Of a DNA stretch of 64,000 bases, positions 44,802 to 54,111 are shown one piece after another. Under the pieces are notes generated by a model. It did not search any database, had not been told where the DNA came from, and worked only from the letters and a program-made list of their open reading frames with translations. The DNA lies in the NCBI RefSeq assembly GCF_003182275.1, contig NZ_QGTR01000003.1, positions 186,001 through 250,000 of the forward strand. Direction: 5' to 3'. Within the stretch, counting starts at the first letter, position 1; every line of letters begins with the position of its first letter. The translations under genes were made by a program, and so were the position numbers. The DNA comes from Hoeflea marina. Its GTDB lineage: Bacteria > Pseudomonadota > Alphaproteobacteria > Rhizobiales > Rhizobiaceae.

Positions 44802-45536
44802 ATGCTACAAGGTGAGGATACTCCTCTGCAAGAGCCAATTCCCCGCAGACCCCTGCTTTCCCCGCTTGATCAGTTCCCGGGGTCGCTGTCCAACAAGGTC
44901 TATCTGTCGCTCAAGCAGGCGATCCTGTCGCTGGTTTTCCGCCCCGGCGAAGTCCTGCAGAAATCCGAGATCTGCGATGAACTGGGCGTTTCGCGCTCGC
45001 CCGTGGCCGAAGCGGTTGCGCGGCTGGGTGCCGAAGGCCTGGTCGATATTGTGCCGCAGGCCGGCACCTTCGTGGCACGATTCTCGATGCAGGAAATCCG
45101 CGAAGGCGCCTTCCTGCGCGAAGCGCTGGAGCTTGCCGCAGTCGAGACGGTGGCCGAGACTATCACCGAGGAGCAACTGGTGCTGCTCCGGCGCAATATC
45201 CGGCTCCAGGAGGTGCTGCTGGCCGACGGGGACGTTCCCGGTTTCTACCAGACCGACGCGCAGATGCACGAGCTGATCCTTTCCTTCACCGGCTTTCGCC
45301 GGCTTGCCTCGCTGGCGGACACATCCTGGGTCCATGTCAACCGCGCCAGGCGTCTCAACCTTCCCTCGCCGGGCCGCATCCAGGCGACGCTCGAGGAGCA
45401 CCGGGCCATCGTCGCCGCACTGGAGGCACGCGATCCGCAGGCAGCACGCGAGGCCACCCGGCACCATCTGCGGCAACTGATCACCTTCCTCGAACCGCTG
45501 ATCAACGAGCGTCCGGAGCTATTCGCCGCCGGCTAG
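44802..45536 (+). CDS. GntR-family regulator with FCD domain
   Basis: A 244-residue regulator. The winged helix-turn-helix lies at about residues 30-95 (SEICDELGVSRSPVAEAVARL) and the FCD ligand domain at about 105-235. FCD regulators usually bind sugar acids or related metabolites. It is divergent from the UxaA-family dehydratase and begins right after an operator-like 12-mer that recurs at two other divergent promoters in the sugar cluster. It is therefore the likely local regulator, probably a repressor released by an aldonate. Confidence 0.88.
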   Translation: MLQGEDTPLQEPIPRRPLLSPLDQFPGSLSNKVYLSLKQAILSLVFRPGEVLQKSEICDELGVSRSPVAEAVARLGAEGLVDIVPQAGTFVARFSMQEIREGAFLREALELAAVETVAETITEEQLVLLRRNIRLQEVLLADGDVPGFYQTDAQMHELILSFTGFRRLASLADTSWVHVNRARRLNLPSPGRIQATLEEHRAIVAALEARDPQAAREATRHHLRQLITFLEPLINERPELFAAG

Positions 45537-45565
45537 AACATTTCCGGAGAACGTGAATTTCATTT

Positions 45566-45631
45566 CGTCGCAGGACAATGCGACGAATCAGGAACCTGGA
45601 GAGCTTCTGCGGTTCAGTGAAAAGCAGAAGC
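45566..45631 (+). other. Two hairpins in the leader of the isomerase gene
   Basis: CGTCGCA/TGCGACG (45566-45585, six-base loop) and GCTTCTGC/GCAGAAGC (45603-45631, 13-base loop) fall between gntR and the isomerase gene. Neither is followed by a U tract. They may be a readthrough control element or part of a dispersed repeat. Confidence 0.4.
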
Positions 45632-45661
45632 GCTCAAGACTGAAGCCATCGAAAGGCGCCG

Positions 45662-46645
45662 ATGACCGACATCCCCAATCGCCCCCGCTATGCGGCCCGG
45701 CTGAACGCCTTCAAGGTCGGCCTGCCGGGCAGACCGACCGTGGAGGACATGCTGGCGCGCGCGGCATCGGTGCCGGGACTGGATGCGGCGGACCTGAATT
45801 TTCCCGATCATTTCGAGCACCACACCCCGGCGGAGCTGTCACGGCTGCTGGCCGGTCACGGCATGGCGCTCAACGGGCTGGCGATGCGCTATTACACCGA
45901 CCCCGGCTTCCGGCTCGGCGCCTTCACCCATCCCGACAGGGCCGTGCGGCAGGCGGCGCTGGACATCACGCGGCGTGGGCTGGATGCCCTGGCATCGATG
46001 GGCGGCAGCCTGATGACCCTGTGGATGGGACAGGATGGGGTCGACTATTCCTTTCAGGGCGACTACGGGCGGATGTGGGACGATACGATCGAGGCCCTCG
46101 CCGCGGTCGCCGACCATAATCCGGCGCTTTCCATCGCCATCGAGTACAAGCCCAACGAGCCGCGCGCCTTTGCCTTGATGCCGGATGTCGGGGCGACGCT
46201 GCTGGCCGTCGGCGAAGCCGGCCGGACCAATCTGGGCGTCACGCTGGACTTTGCCCATGTGCTGTATGCCGACGAAATCCCCGCCCAGTCGGCCAGGCTG
46301 GTGGCGCGGCATTCGAAGCTGATGGGCGTGCATCTCAACGATGGCTACGGCAAGCGCGACGACGGGCTGATGGTCGGCTCGGTGCATCCGGTGCAGACGG
46401 TGGAACTGCTCGTCGAATTGGAGCGGATGGGCTATGACGGGGTGATCTATTTCGACACGTTCCCCGATCATGGCGGGCTCGATCCCTGCGCGGAGGCGGC
46501 GACCAACATCCGCATGACCGACCGGCTGCGGGCGGTCGCCGCGCGCCTCGTCGACGACCCCGACCTTGCCGCGGCCATGGCCCGCCAGGACGCCACCCGG
46601 AGCCTCGCGATTGTTTCCGCGGCCCTGTACGGACGCGCCAGGTGA
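45662..46645 (+). CDS. TIM-barrel sugar isomerase/epimerase
   Basis: A 327-residue AP-endonuclease-2-like TIM barrel. Likely metal ligands are the glutamate in IAIEYKPNEPR, the aspartate in VTLDFAHVLYA, and the histidine and asparagine in GVHLNDGYGKRDDGL. This resembles rhamnose/xylose isomerase-like sugar isomerases. The ATG follows GAAAGG. Its stop overlaps the kinase gene downstream by four bases (GTGA), implying isomerase then kinase acting on the same sugar. The sugar cannot be named from sequence alone. Confidence 0.75.
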   Translation: MTDIPNRPRYAARLNAFKVGLPGRPTVEDMLARAASVPGLDAADLNFPDHFEHHTPAELSRLLAGHGMALNGLAMRYYTDPGFRLGAFTHPDRAVRQAALDITRRGLDALASMGGSLMTLWMGQDGVDYSFQGDYGRMWDDTIEALAAVADHNPALSIAIEYKPNEPRAFALMPDVGATLLAVGEAGRTNLGVTLDFAHVLYADEIPAQSARLVARHSKLMGVHLNDGYGKRDDGLMVGSVHPVQTVELLVELERMGYDGVIYFDTFPDHGGLDPCAEAATNIRMTDRLRAVAARLVDDPDLAAAMARQDATRSLAIVSAALYGRAR

Positions 46646-47547
46646 GCGTCTTCGTCTGCGGCTCGCTGCATCTCGACATCATTATTGATGCGCCGCATCT
46701 GCCGCGGCTCGACGAGACCGTGACCGGCGAGGCGGTCCGCTATGCCTTCGGCGGCAAGGGCGGAAATCAGGCGGTGGCGGCGGCGCGCATGGGCGCCATG
46801 GTGCAGATGGCCGGCCGGGTCGGCAGCGATGAATTCGGCACCACGCTGCTGGCCGGGCTGGCGGAAGCCGGCGTGGATGCATCAGCGGTGAGCCGGGATC
46901 CAGGCGCCTCCGGGATGAGCGTGGCCATCAGCGCGCCGGACGGAGGCTACGGCGCGGTGATCGTCTCCGCCGCCAATCTCAGGATCGACCCGGCGGTGCT
47001 CTCCCTTCCCCCGCACACGACGGTCGTGCTGCTGCAGAACGAAATCCCGGAAGCGGTCAATCTCGCCGTCGCCCGCAAGGCGCGTGCCAGCGGCAGCAGC
47101 GTGGTGCTCAATGCCGCACCGGCGCGCGGCATCGGCGCCGAGCTGATGGACTGCGTCGATGTGCTGGTTGTCAACCGTGTGGAGGCCGCGGACATGCTCG
47201 ATCTGCCGGAGCCCGATCTCGATGCCGAGTCCGCGGCCAGGGCGCTTGCGGCATCGGGTCCGGCGAGCGTCATCGTCACGCTCGGCGGTCAGGGGCTGGT
47301 TGTCAGCGACAGCGAGGGGACGCATCGTTTTGCTGCCCATGCGGTCGGGGTGATTTCGACCCATGGGGCGGGGGACGCGTTTCTGGGGGCATTTGCCGCC
47401 GAGCGGGATCGCGGCGCATCACTCAGCGCCGCCGCCGCCTTCGGCCAGGCCGCCGCCGCACTGCATGTGTCGACGCCGGTGGCCGAACGCGGCCGGATCA
47501 GCCAAGCCTGCGTCGATGCATTGCTGGATCACGGCTCAAGGCGATAG
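46642..47547 (+). CDS. PfkB-family carbohydrate kinase
   Basis: A 301-residue ribokinase-like kinase. The N-terminal substrate motif is GGKGGNQAVAAARMG; the C-terminal ATP/catalytic motif is HGAGDAFLGAFAA. The GTG start overlaps the isomerase stop. It converges on the lactonase gene with 19 bases of overlap at their 3' ends. It would phosphorylate the keto-sugar made by the isomerase, giving a phosphorylating branch beside the oxidative route. A second PfkB kinase lies 9 kb away in the same cluster. Confidence 0.82.
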   Translation: MSVFVCGSLHLDIIIDAPHLPRLDETVTGEAVRYAFGGKGGNQAVAAARMGAMVQMAGRVGSDEFGTTLLAGLAEAGVDASAVSRDPGASGMSVAISAPDGGYGAVIVSAANLRIDPAVLSLPPHTTVVLLQNEIPEAVNLAVARKARASGSSVVLNAAPARGIGAELMDCVDVLVVNRVEAADMLDLPEPDLDAESAARALAASGPASVIVTLGGQGLVVSDSEGTHRFAAHAVGVISTHGAGDAFLGAFAAERDRGASLSAAAAFGQAAAALHVSTPVAERGRISQACVDALLDHGSRR

Positions 47548-48374
47548 AAGGCCGCAGCCGTGCCGCCGAAGATCAGCTCCTGCGCGTCCTCGCCAAGCCC
47601 GGACGTCAGTTGCCGTGCGGCGGCATGCCAGTCTTCGTAATCGGCGCGCAGGCGGCACACCGGCCAGTCCGATCCCCACATCACCCGCCTGGGTCCGAAA
47701 ACATCGAGAATGTGGTCGGCATAGGGGCGGAGATCATCGACGGTCCAGTCCGCGCCGGCCTCGGTGATCATGCCGGAGAGTTTGCAGAAGGCGCCGGATT
47801 CGCCCGCAATGCGCGCCATGCCGTCGGCCCAGGAGGCGAAGCTGTCCTCGCTGTGATTGCCGATCTCGGGCTTCATGCCGTGATCGACCACCACGCGCAG
47901 CTCGGGATACCGCCGGATGAGGGCGAGAAAATTGGCCATGTGGCGCGGATAGCCCAGCGCATCGAGGCTCAGCCCGAGGTCGACGAGGGTTTCGAAGCCC
48001 CACTGGACGTCGGGCCGCAGCATCCAGCCCAAATCCTCGATGTCCTGGATCATCGGTCGGACCCCGAGGAATTTCGGGTTCAGGGACAGCCTCTCCAGTT
48101 CGGCACGGTCGGTGGCGCGCTCGAAATCGACCCAGCCCACGACACCGGCCACGAAGGGGGTCGTATCGGCGATGCCGAGCATGTATTCGGTCTCGTCCAC
48201 CGTCGGCGCCGCCTGCACCAGCACGGTGCCGTCAATGCCGAGCTTTCGAAGCACCGGCTCGAGGTCCGCCGGGCGATAGACCTGCGAGAGCACGGGATCG
48301 TCCTCCGGCATCCAGCCGTAATCGCCGCGGGCCGGATTCCAGAAATGCTGATGGGCATCGATTTTCACGGTCAT
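47529..48374 (-). CDS. Amidohydrolase-family lactonase (L-fuconolactonase type)
   Basis: A 281-residue metal-dependent hydrolase of the amidohydrolase-2 group. It opens with the metal motif DAHQHFW and ends with MWGSDWPVC, the aspartate signature of sugar lactonases such as L-fuconolactonase. The ATG at 48374 follows GAGGAC; the frame is open a little further upstream. The gene is 4 bases downstream of the aldo/keto reductase, and the two would oxidise a sugar to its lactone and open it. The natural lactone is inferred. Confidence 0.82.
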   Translation of the reverse strand: MTVKIDAHQHFWNPARGDYGWMPEDDPVLSQVYRPADLEPVLRKLGIDGTVLVQAAPTVDETEYMLGIADTTPFVAGVVGWVDFERATDRAELERLSLNPKFLGVRPMIQDIEDLGWMLRPDVQWGFETLVDLGLSLDALGYPRHMANFLALIRRYPELRVVVDHGMKPEIGNHSEDSFASWADGMARIAGESGAFCKLSGMITEAGADWTVDDLRPYADHILDVFGPRRVMWGSDWPVCRLRADYEDWHAAARQLTSGLGEDAQELIFGGTAAAFYRLEP

Positions 48375-48378
48375 GTCC

Positions 48379-49404
48379 TCATACCGGCGCGTCGCCCGCA
48401 AGCAGGCCTTCAGATTTCAGGTCGATCCACAATGCCGGCGGAATTTCGGCTGCCGCGGCGGCAAGGTTGGAGGTCATCTCGTTGACCCCCTGTCCGCCCG
48501 GGATCACCGAGACCACGGCCGGGTGACGCAACGGGAACTGGAAGGCGGCGTCGACCAGCCGCACGCCGTGACTGGCGCAGATGGTCTCGATGCGGGCGAC
48601 GCGATTAAGAACGGCTTGCGGCGCGGGGTCGTAGTTGTAGAAGGCGCCGGGGCGGGCGCCGGTGGCGAGCACGCCGGAATTGTAAGGCCCGCCGATGACA
48701 ATGCCGATGCCACGGCTCGCCGCCAGCGGGAGAAAGCTCTCGAGCGATTCCTGCTCCAGCAGCGTGTAGCGGCCGGCCAGCAGGAACAGATCGAAATCGC
48801 CGCGTTCGGTCAGCCACTGACAGGGCTGCCATTCGTTCACGCCGGCGCCGAAGCCCTTGATGACACCCTGATCGCGCAGCGACAGCAGCGCCCTGTACCC
48901 TCCCGACATCAGTTCCTCAAGTCTCGCCTCAAGTGCCGCCTGGCTGCCGTGATTGAAGACATCGAGGTCGTGGGCGAAGAGAATGTCGATGCGTTCGACG
49001 CCGAGCCGCTCGAGCGAAAACTCGACCGAACGCATGACGCCGTCATAGCCATAATCGTAGACTTCCTTGCGCGCAGGCACCTCGAACCACTTTCCGATGC
49101 CGTCGCGCTCCTCCGGCCTGCAGGCCTCAAGCAGTCGGCCGACCTTGGTGGAGAGCACATAGGCGTCGCGCGGCTTGCCGCGCAGGAAGCGATTGAGGCG
49201 GGTCTCCGACAATCCCAGGCCATAGAGCGGCGCGGTGTCGTAGTAGCGCACGCCGGCCTGCCAGGCGAGATCGAGGATGGCATCCGCCTCGTCGTCGGAA
49301 ATCGCCCGGTAGAGATTGCCGAGCGGCGCGGTTCCGAAGCCGAGTTCGGTGAAATCCAGACCGCCATTGCCGATCCTGTCCCAGTGACGCGTCCTGATTT
49401 GCAT
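48379..49404 (-). CDS. Aldo/keto reductase, L-fucose/aldose 1-dehydrogenase type
   Basis: A 341-residue AKR. The catalytic tetrad fits D and Y in RYYDTAPLYG, K in LSTKVGR and H in ILFAHDLD. The group includes D-threo-aldose (L-fucose) dehydrogenase, which oxidises C1 of sugars to lactones with NAD(P)+. The ATG at 49404 lies 16 bases from an operator-like site shared with other promoters of the cluster. It is the first gene of a two-gene unit with the lactonase, so sugar oxidation is favoured over pyridoxal dehydrogenase activity. Confidence 0.82.
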   Translation of the reverse strand: MQIRTRHWDRIGNGGLDFTELGFGTAPLGNLYRAISDDEADAILDLAWQAGVRYYDTAPLYGLGLSETRLNRFLRGKPRDAYVLSTKVGRLLEACRPEERDGIGKWFEVPARKEVYDYGYDGVMRSVEFSLERLGVERIDILFAHDLDVFNHGSQAALEARLEELMSGGYRALLSLRDQGVIKGFGAGVNEWQPCQWLTERGDFDLFLLAGRYTLLEQESLESFLPLAASRGIGIVIGGPYNSGVLATGARPGAFYNYDPAPQAVLNRVARIETICASHGVRLVDAAFQFPLRHPAVVSVIPGGQGVNEMTSNLAAAAAEIPPALWIDLKSEGLLAGDAPV

Positions 49405-49419
49405 GGGATCCTCCAGTGA

Positions 49420-49431
49420 CTAACATGCTAG
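49420..49431. promoter_or_regulatory. Operator-like site 2, CTAACATGCTAG
   Basis: This copy lies in the divergent gap between the aldo/keto reductase (ATG at 49404) and the SIS protein gene. It is continued by TGTG in the extended 16-mer. CTAACATGCTAG is close to its own reverse complement, CTAGCATGTTAG. The rest of the gap to 49573 shows no other clear element. Confidence 0.62.
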
Positions 49432-49573
49432 TGTGATTCATGCAGTCGTCCACCCCCCTTGGGGAACCGTCCCGCGATTTCGTGCATGACATGAACAGTT
49501 TGGACCGGCAACGGTTCCAGTCCGAGGCTCGGGGATCGTCCGCCCCGGCCCCCGCCTATCGAGAGGAGACGTC

Positions 49574-50119
49574 ATGGGACAGTACACGCAGGCGCTCAAC
49601 GAGCTGGGTCGGGTGGCGGAAGCCATCGACCCTCGCGCCGTCGACCGGAGCCTCGGCCTGATCGCCGGCGCGGGCAGGATCCTGGCCTATGGCTGCGGCC
49701 GCGAGGGCCTGCAGCTGCGCGGGCTGGCGATGCGGCTCCACCATCTCGGCCTGAGCGTCGCCATGCAGGGGGACATGGCGGCCCCGCCGCTCGGACCAGG
49801 AGACCTGTTCCTGTGTTCGGCCGGTCCAGGGGACCTGTCGACGGTGACGGCGCTGATGCGGGTGGCCCATGACGCAGGCGCCCAAGTGCTGCTGCTGACG
49901 GCCGAGCCCGACAAGGCGCCCGGAAGGTGGGCCACGCAGATCCTCACCATTCCCGCCCAGACCATGGCGCGCGATGTCGGCGGCGCTTCGATGCTGCCGA
50001 TGGGCTCGCTCTACGAGGGCGCCCTTTTCCTGCTGTTCGAGATCATGGTGCTGGAATTGCGCGACCGTCTCGGCGAGACAATGGAAACGATGCGGGCGCG
50101 GCACACCAACATGGAATGA
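49574..50119 (+). CDS. SIS-domain protein, phosphohexuloisomerase-like
   Basis: A 181-residue single SIS domain. The glycine-rich GAGRILAYGCGREGLQLRGLAMRL corresponds to the phosphosugar-binding N-terminal half, and GDLFLCSAGPGDLSTV to the second loop. The closest functional group is 6-phospho-3-hexuloisomerase. It is the only gene on this strand between the divergent promoter and the convergent transporter operon. It probably isomerises a sugar phosphate made by one of the PfkB kinases. The specific reaction is unknown. Confidence 0.72.
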   Translation: MGQYTQALNELGRVAEAIDPRAVDRSLGLIAGAGRILAYGCGREGLQLRGLAMRLHHLGLSVAMQGDMAAPPLGPGDLFLCSAGPGDLSTVTALMRVAHDAGAQVLLLTAEPDKAPGRWATQILTIPAQTMARDVGGASMLPMGSLYEGALFLLFEIMVLELRDRLGETMETMRARHTNME

Positions 50120-50138
50120 CCGACACCGGTCGCGGCAG

Positions 50139-51056
50139 CTACTTGACCGCGCCGGCGGCCATGCCCTTGATGATGTAGCGCTCCAGCACGATGCCGATGA
50201 CGATCAGCGGCAGGATGGCGGCAAACGAGAGGGCCGCCATCGACCACCAGCTGATGCCCTGGCTGCCGGTCTGGCTCGCCACCATCACCGGCAGGGTATT
50301 GGCATGGGTGGAGGTCAGCAGCGCCGCGAAGAAATACTCGTTCCAGGTCAGCACCAGCGACAGGATGAAGGCGGCGACCATGCCAGGCAGGGCGATCGGC
50401 AGCACGATCGAGACGAAGGCACCCCAGATCGACAGGCCGTCGACAAGGGCCGCCTCCTCGAGTTCCGTGGGGATGCCGGCGAACTGGTCGCGCATGATCC
50501 AGATGACGATCGGCAGCACGGTCAGCGTGTAGAGCAGAATCAGCCCGATCTGCGTGTCCAGCAGGGCCAGCGAGCGGTAGAGCACCAGGAAGGGCAGCGC
50601 CAGCACCACCGGTGGCAGGATCAGCTGGCTCAGGAAGAAGAAGGAAATGTCGGAATTCTTCATGTAGCCGAAGCGGTAGGAAAACCGCGACAGGCCGTAG
50701 GCGGCGAGACTGCCGAGGACGACCGCCAGCGCCGAGGACGTCACCGAGGTGACGGCCGAATTGTAGAAGCGCTTGAGGAACTCGTCGCGCACGGTCGATC
50801 CGGCGCCGATGGTGTCCGGCGACAGGCCGAGCGACTTCCAGCCCAGCCATTTCGGCGAAAAATCCCACCACGGCACCATGTTGCCCTTCATGACATCGGG
50901 CGCCATCTTGAACGAGGTGGTGATGGTCCAGTAGATCGGGAACAGGCAGATGATCGCCCACAGCACCAGTGCGCCGTAGACGGCGATGCGGCCGGTCCAC
51001 CACCTGGCCCGGTGCGCCAGATCCGTATTGGAATCGCGAAAGATCTGCTCGGTCAT
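50139..51056 (-). CDS. Sugar ABC transporter permease, MalG type
   Basis: A 305-residue permease with six membrane segments. The EAA motif region reads EEAALVDGLSIWGAFVSIVLPIALPG, and the usual periplasmic loop after segment 1 contains VPWWDFSPKWLG. It pairs with the MalF-type permease whose gene ends 55 bases upstream. The ATPase is encoded separately on the other strand. Context in the fucose-type cluster suggests a 6-deoxy or neutral monosaccharide. Confidence 0.88.
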   Translation of the reverse strand: MTEQIFRDSNTDLAHRARWWTGRIAVYGALVLWAIICLFPIYWTITTSFKMAPDVMKGNMVPWWDFSPKWLGWKSLGLSPDTIGAGSTVRDEFLKRFYNSAVTSVTSSALAVVLGSLAAYGLSRFSYRFGYMKNSDISFFFLSQLILPPVVLALPFLVLYRSLALLDTQIGLILLYTLTVLPIVIWIMRDQFAGIPTELEEAALVDGLSIWGAFVSIVLPIALPGMVAAFILSLVLTWNEYFFAALLTSTHANTLPVMVASQTGSQGISWWSMAALSFAAILPLIVIGIVLERYIIKGMAAGAVK

Positions 51057-51111
51057 GTCGGTCCGTCGGTTGGGCCGGGATCTCGGCCGTGTCGTTGAGC
51101 TCGCCCGGTCG

Positions 51112-52230
51112 TCAGTATTGCGGCCGCATCCAGCGCTCGGCGATCTTCATCAGGATGGTCATGGCGATCACGATCAGCACCAGATAGACCATAGCCAGAA
51201 GCGTGCCGTAGCCGACATTGGAGCGGTCGCGGTATTCGCGGAAGATGAAACTCGTGACGCTGTCGGTGGCCCCGCCCGGCCCGCCCGACGTCACAGTGAT
51301 GATGATGTCGGCAAGCTTGAGCTTGAAGATGATGCGGATCAGGATGGCGGTGATCGAGACCGGCAGCATCAGCGGGAACGTCACCTCCCAGAAGCCGCGC
51401 CAGGCATTGGCGCCGTCAACCTTGGCGGCTTCCTGGACCTCCTTGGGAATGGCCTGCAGCCCGGCCAGGATCATGATCATCATGAAGGGGATGAAGGTCC
51501 ATGCGTCCATGATCATGATGCTGGCGCGCGCCAGTTCAGGACTGCCGAAGAAGGAAGGCTGCTCCCAGCCCAGTTCGCGCGCCAGACGCGCCACCGGGCC
51601 GAAGCGGACCTCCATCATCGACTTGCCGATCATCCAGCTGACCGCCACCGGTGACAGCATCAGCGGCATGAGGAAGGCGACACGGAAGAATTTCCGCGCC
51701 CGGATCTGGGAGTTGAGCAGCAGCGCCAGGCCGAAGGCGATGGCGTATTCGACCAGGATGGCAAGCGAGTACCAGACCATGTTGGTCAGCGCGTTCCAGT
51801 AGAACGGATCGCGCCACATCTGGCGAATGTTGTCGAGACCGTTGAAGGTGCGGCCGGTGGGCGAGGACAGGTTCCAGTCCGAGAACGCGATCACCAGTCC
51901 GAACAGCAGTGGAAAGACCACCATGGAAATGACGAACAGGGCCGCCGGCAGCACGAACAATGTGCGCTTGCCCTGCTCGCCGCGGATGAGAACCTGCGAC
52001 CAGCACAGGCAGACCGCCCAGAGAATGTAGGCATAGAGCGTCGGCCGCCAGTTCGAGTATCCGAAACCGGCGAGGCCGGTTTCCTGCAGGGTTTGCGTGA
52101 GCCCGGTCAGCGCCAGGACAGCGGCGGAGCCCCAGACGATCGCGCGGCCGAAGGCGATGCGGCGGGTCGAGATGTTGTCGTTGGTGACGACGTGAAGAAG
52201 ATCGCCTTCGTTGGCCAATGCCTGCCCCAT
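51112..52230 (-). CDS. Sugar ABC transporter permease, MalF type
   Basis: A 372-residue permease. It has two extra N-terminal membrane segments (about 25-45 and 60-75) before the usual six, and the EAA loop EVQEAAKVDGANAWRGF. The ATG at 52230 is chosen because a 10-bp hairpin separates it from the binding-protein stop; a longer frame runs into that hairpin. The ribosome site is weak, which fits low expression after the hairpin. Confidence 0.85.
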   Translation of the reverse strand: MGQALANEGDLLHVVTNDNISTRRIAFGRAIVWGSAAVLALTGLTQTLQETGLAGFGYSNWRPTLYAYILWAVCLCWSQVLIRGEQGKRTLFVLPAALFVISMVVFPLLFGLVIAFSDWNLSSPTGRTFNGLDNIRQMWRDPFYWNALTNMVWYSLAILVEYAIAFGLALLLNSQIRARKFFRVAFLMPLMLSPVAVSWMIGKSMMEVRFGPVARLARELGWEQPSFFGSPELARASIMIMDAWTFIPFMMIMILAGLQAIPKEVQEAAKVDGANAWRGFWEVTFPLMLPVSITAILIRIIFKLKLADIIITVTSGGPGGATDSVTSFIFREYRDRSNVGYGTLLAMVYLVLIVIAMTILMKIAERWMRPQY

Positions 52231-52244
52231 GCTCAAACGGAGAA

Positions 52245-52268
52245 AGGCCGGCGGTTGCCCGCCGGCCT
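52245..52268 (-). terminator. Hairpin after the sugar-binding-protein gene
   Basis: AGGCCGGCGG and its complement form a perfect 10-bp stem with a four-base loop, followed by TTTCTCC in the direction of transcription. It starts 6 bases after the stop of the solute-binding-protein gene and lies before the permease start. Position and form match the hairpins after tauA and dctP. Confidence 0.62.
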
Positions 52269-52274
52269 CGATGA

Positions 52275-53942
52275 TCACATGCCCAGCGAAGCCTTGTAGA
52301 GCTTGACCTGGCTGTCACGGCCGATCTGATCGGTGATCTTCTCCCAGGCCGCGGCGATCGCGTCGGCGGTTTCCTGCGCCGACTTGTACTGGCCGGCAAA
52401 TCCCTTGGCCAGTTCGTCCTCGGCCACCGAGTAGTACTGGAAGATGCCGGGAATGCGCGGTTCGATGGCGGCGTTGGGATGGTTGTAGCTGTCGAGGTTG
52501 GAGCCGAGATAGTCCTCGACGAAGGCCTCGTCGTAGCCCGCCGCAACCCATTCCGGATAGTTGAACTGCGAATTGCGATAGGGCTGGAAGCCCGACGGGT
52601 AGGCAGCCATCCAGAGCGCGATGTCCTTGCCGCCGAGATGGGCTGCGCAGGACCAGGCGGCCTTGTGCTTCTTCTCGTCGCTGTCGACCCGCGACATGAC
52701 ATAGACGCCCCAGCCGATATAGGCCATGTTCGGCGCATAGTTCGGTCCGGACGGCAGCGTGTCCCACTGGCCGGTGGCGTTGTTGTAGACATCGTCGGAT
52801 CCGGGCAGGATCGAGAAGCCGACGACATCGCCGACGACGGAGCTGTCCGATGTCCGCGCGTTGGAACCGACATCGCCCCACCAGCTGATCATCGACCCGG
52901 TGCCGGCCAGGAACTGCTGGAAGGCGGTCGTGCCGGGATCGGCGTTGATCTGGTCGGCCGGCTGGGCTGGCATCACGTCCATGACGTCCTGGATGGCCCG
53001 CACGAAGGCCGGATTGTTGACGTAGGGCTTCATGGTGTCCGGATCGAACAGCCAGGCGGCGTTGTCGGGGTGCTTGGCATAGGCGGTGGCGCGGCTTTCC
53101 AGGAAGTAGAAGCCGAAACCGCCCCAGCCCTTGAGCGGATCGAGATAGCCGTGCGCGTCAAGTCCGGTGAGCGGATCCTTCTTCCCCTTGAGGAACTTGG
53201 TGGTGGCCTGCACCTGCTGCCAGGTCGCCGGCACGCCGAAGTCGCCGGAATTGCCCTCCGACGTCCAGGCGGCCTTGAAGTCGGCGTTGTCGAAATAGTC
53301 CTTGCGGTAGGCGAAGGTGTGGCAGTCGCCATCGATGGAGATGCGATAGGTCTTGCCGTCCCAAGTGCCGACCGGAGCCTTGAGATAGCCCACATAGTCG
53401 TCCATATCGATCTGCTGCTTGACCCAGTCCGGCATCTCGGAGAGCAGGCCGCGACCGGCCGTGTCGCCCTCGAAGGGGGCTCCCATTTCAATGACGTCGA
53501 AGTCGACCGTGCCCGTGGCGATCGATTGCTGCAGGCGGGCATTGTAGTCGGCCTGCGCCAGGTCAACCCAGTTGATCTTGGCGCCGGTGTAGGTTTCCCA
53601 TGCCTTCAGGAACCCGCGGAAGAGCACGTTGTGCTGGTTCTGGTTGTTGAGCCCCATGAAGGTCAGTTCGACGCCAGCGAACTCGCCCTCGGCAACATTG
53701 GCCCTGGTCGCTCCAAGGCACATCTCGCCGACCTTCTGCCAGTCGGCATCGGTTGGCGACCCGGCACCGACGCCGGGTATCTTCAGAATTTCGGCCCGCA
53801 GATTGTCCTGGGCAAAGGCCATGCCTCCGCCAAGACCCAGTCCGCCCAGGGCGGCAACTCCGCCGATACCCGCGGCGGTCTGCAACAGGCGCCGCCGGGT
53901 CATACCCATGCTGACGGCCCGATTGTAATCCTCGATTTTCAT
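52275..53942 (-). CDS. Large extracellular solute-binding protein with Tat signal
   Basis: A 555-residue binding protein, longer than the usual 400-450 of family 1. The N-terminal TRRRLLQTAAGIGGVAALGG is a twin-arginine signal, with probable cleavage after AFAQ. The mature part is rich in tryptophan and aromatic residues, as in sugar-binding proteins. GGAGGAG precedes the ATG at 53942, the strongest ribosome site in the region. It heads an operon with both permeases and is divergent from the ATPase gene, with an operator-like site between. The size recalls GlpV-like proteins, but only one ATPase gene is present. Confidence 0.85.
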   Translation of the reverse strand: MKIEDYNRAVSMGMTRRRLLQTAAGIGGVAALGGLGLGGGMAFAQDNLRAEILKIPGVGAGSPTDADWQKVGEMCLGATRANVAEGEFAGVELTFMGLNNQNQHNVLFRGFLKAWETYTGAKINWVDLAQADYNARLQQSIATGTVDFDVIEMGAPFEGDTAGRGLLSEMPDWVKQQIDMDDYVGYLKAPVGTWDGKTYRISIDGDCHTFAYRKDYFDNADFKAAWTSEGNSGDFGVPATWQQVQATTKFLKGKKDPLTGLDAHGYLDPLKGWGGFGFYFLESRATAYAKHPDNAAWLFDPDTMKPYVNNPAFVRAIQDVMDVMPAQPADQINADPGTTAFQQFLAGTGSMISWWGDVGSNARTSDSSVVGDVVGFSILPGSDDVYNNATGQWDTLPSGPNYAPNMAYIGWGVYVMSRVDSDEKKHKAAWSCAAHLGGKDIALWMAAYPSGFQPYRNSQFNYPEWVAAGYDEAFVEDYLGSNLDSYNHPNAAIEPRIPGIFQYYSVAEDELAKGFAGQYKSAQETADAIAAAWEKITDQIGRDSQVKLYKASLGM

Positions 53943-54111
53943 GCAACTCCTCCTCCCAGTAGAGTTTCCGCCAAATGCTTCTGGCGGTCCGGCCAAAGCA
54001 GGCGTCAGCTCCGCCAGCGGAGCATGGAAGCCTGAAAATCCAAAGAACCGGGTCCGGATCCAACCCGGACTAAAGTTGAACATTTCAGCCTTGTTGCATG
54101 CTGTCAAGCAT

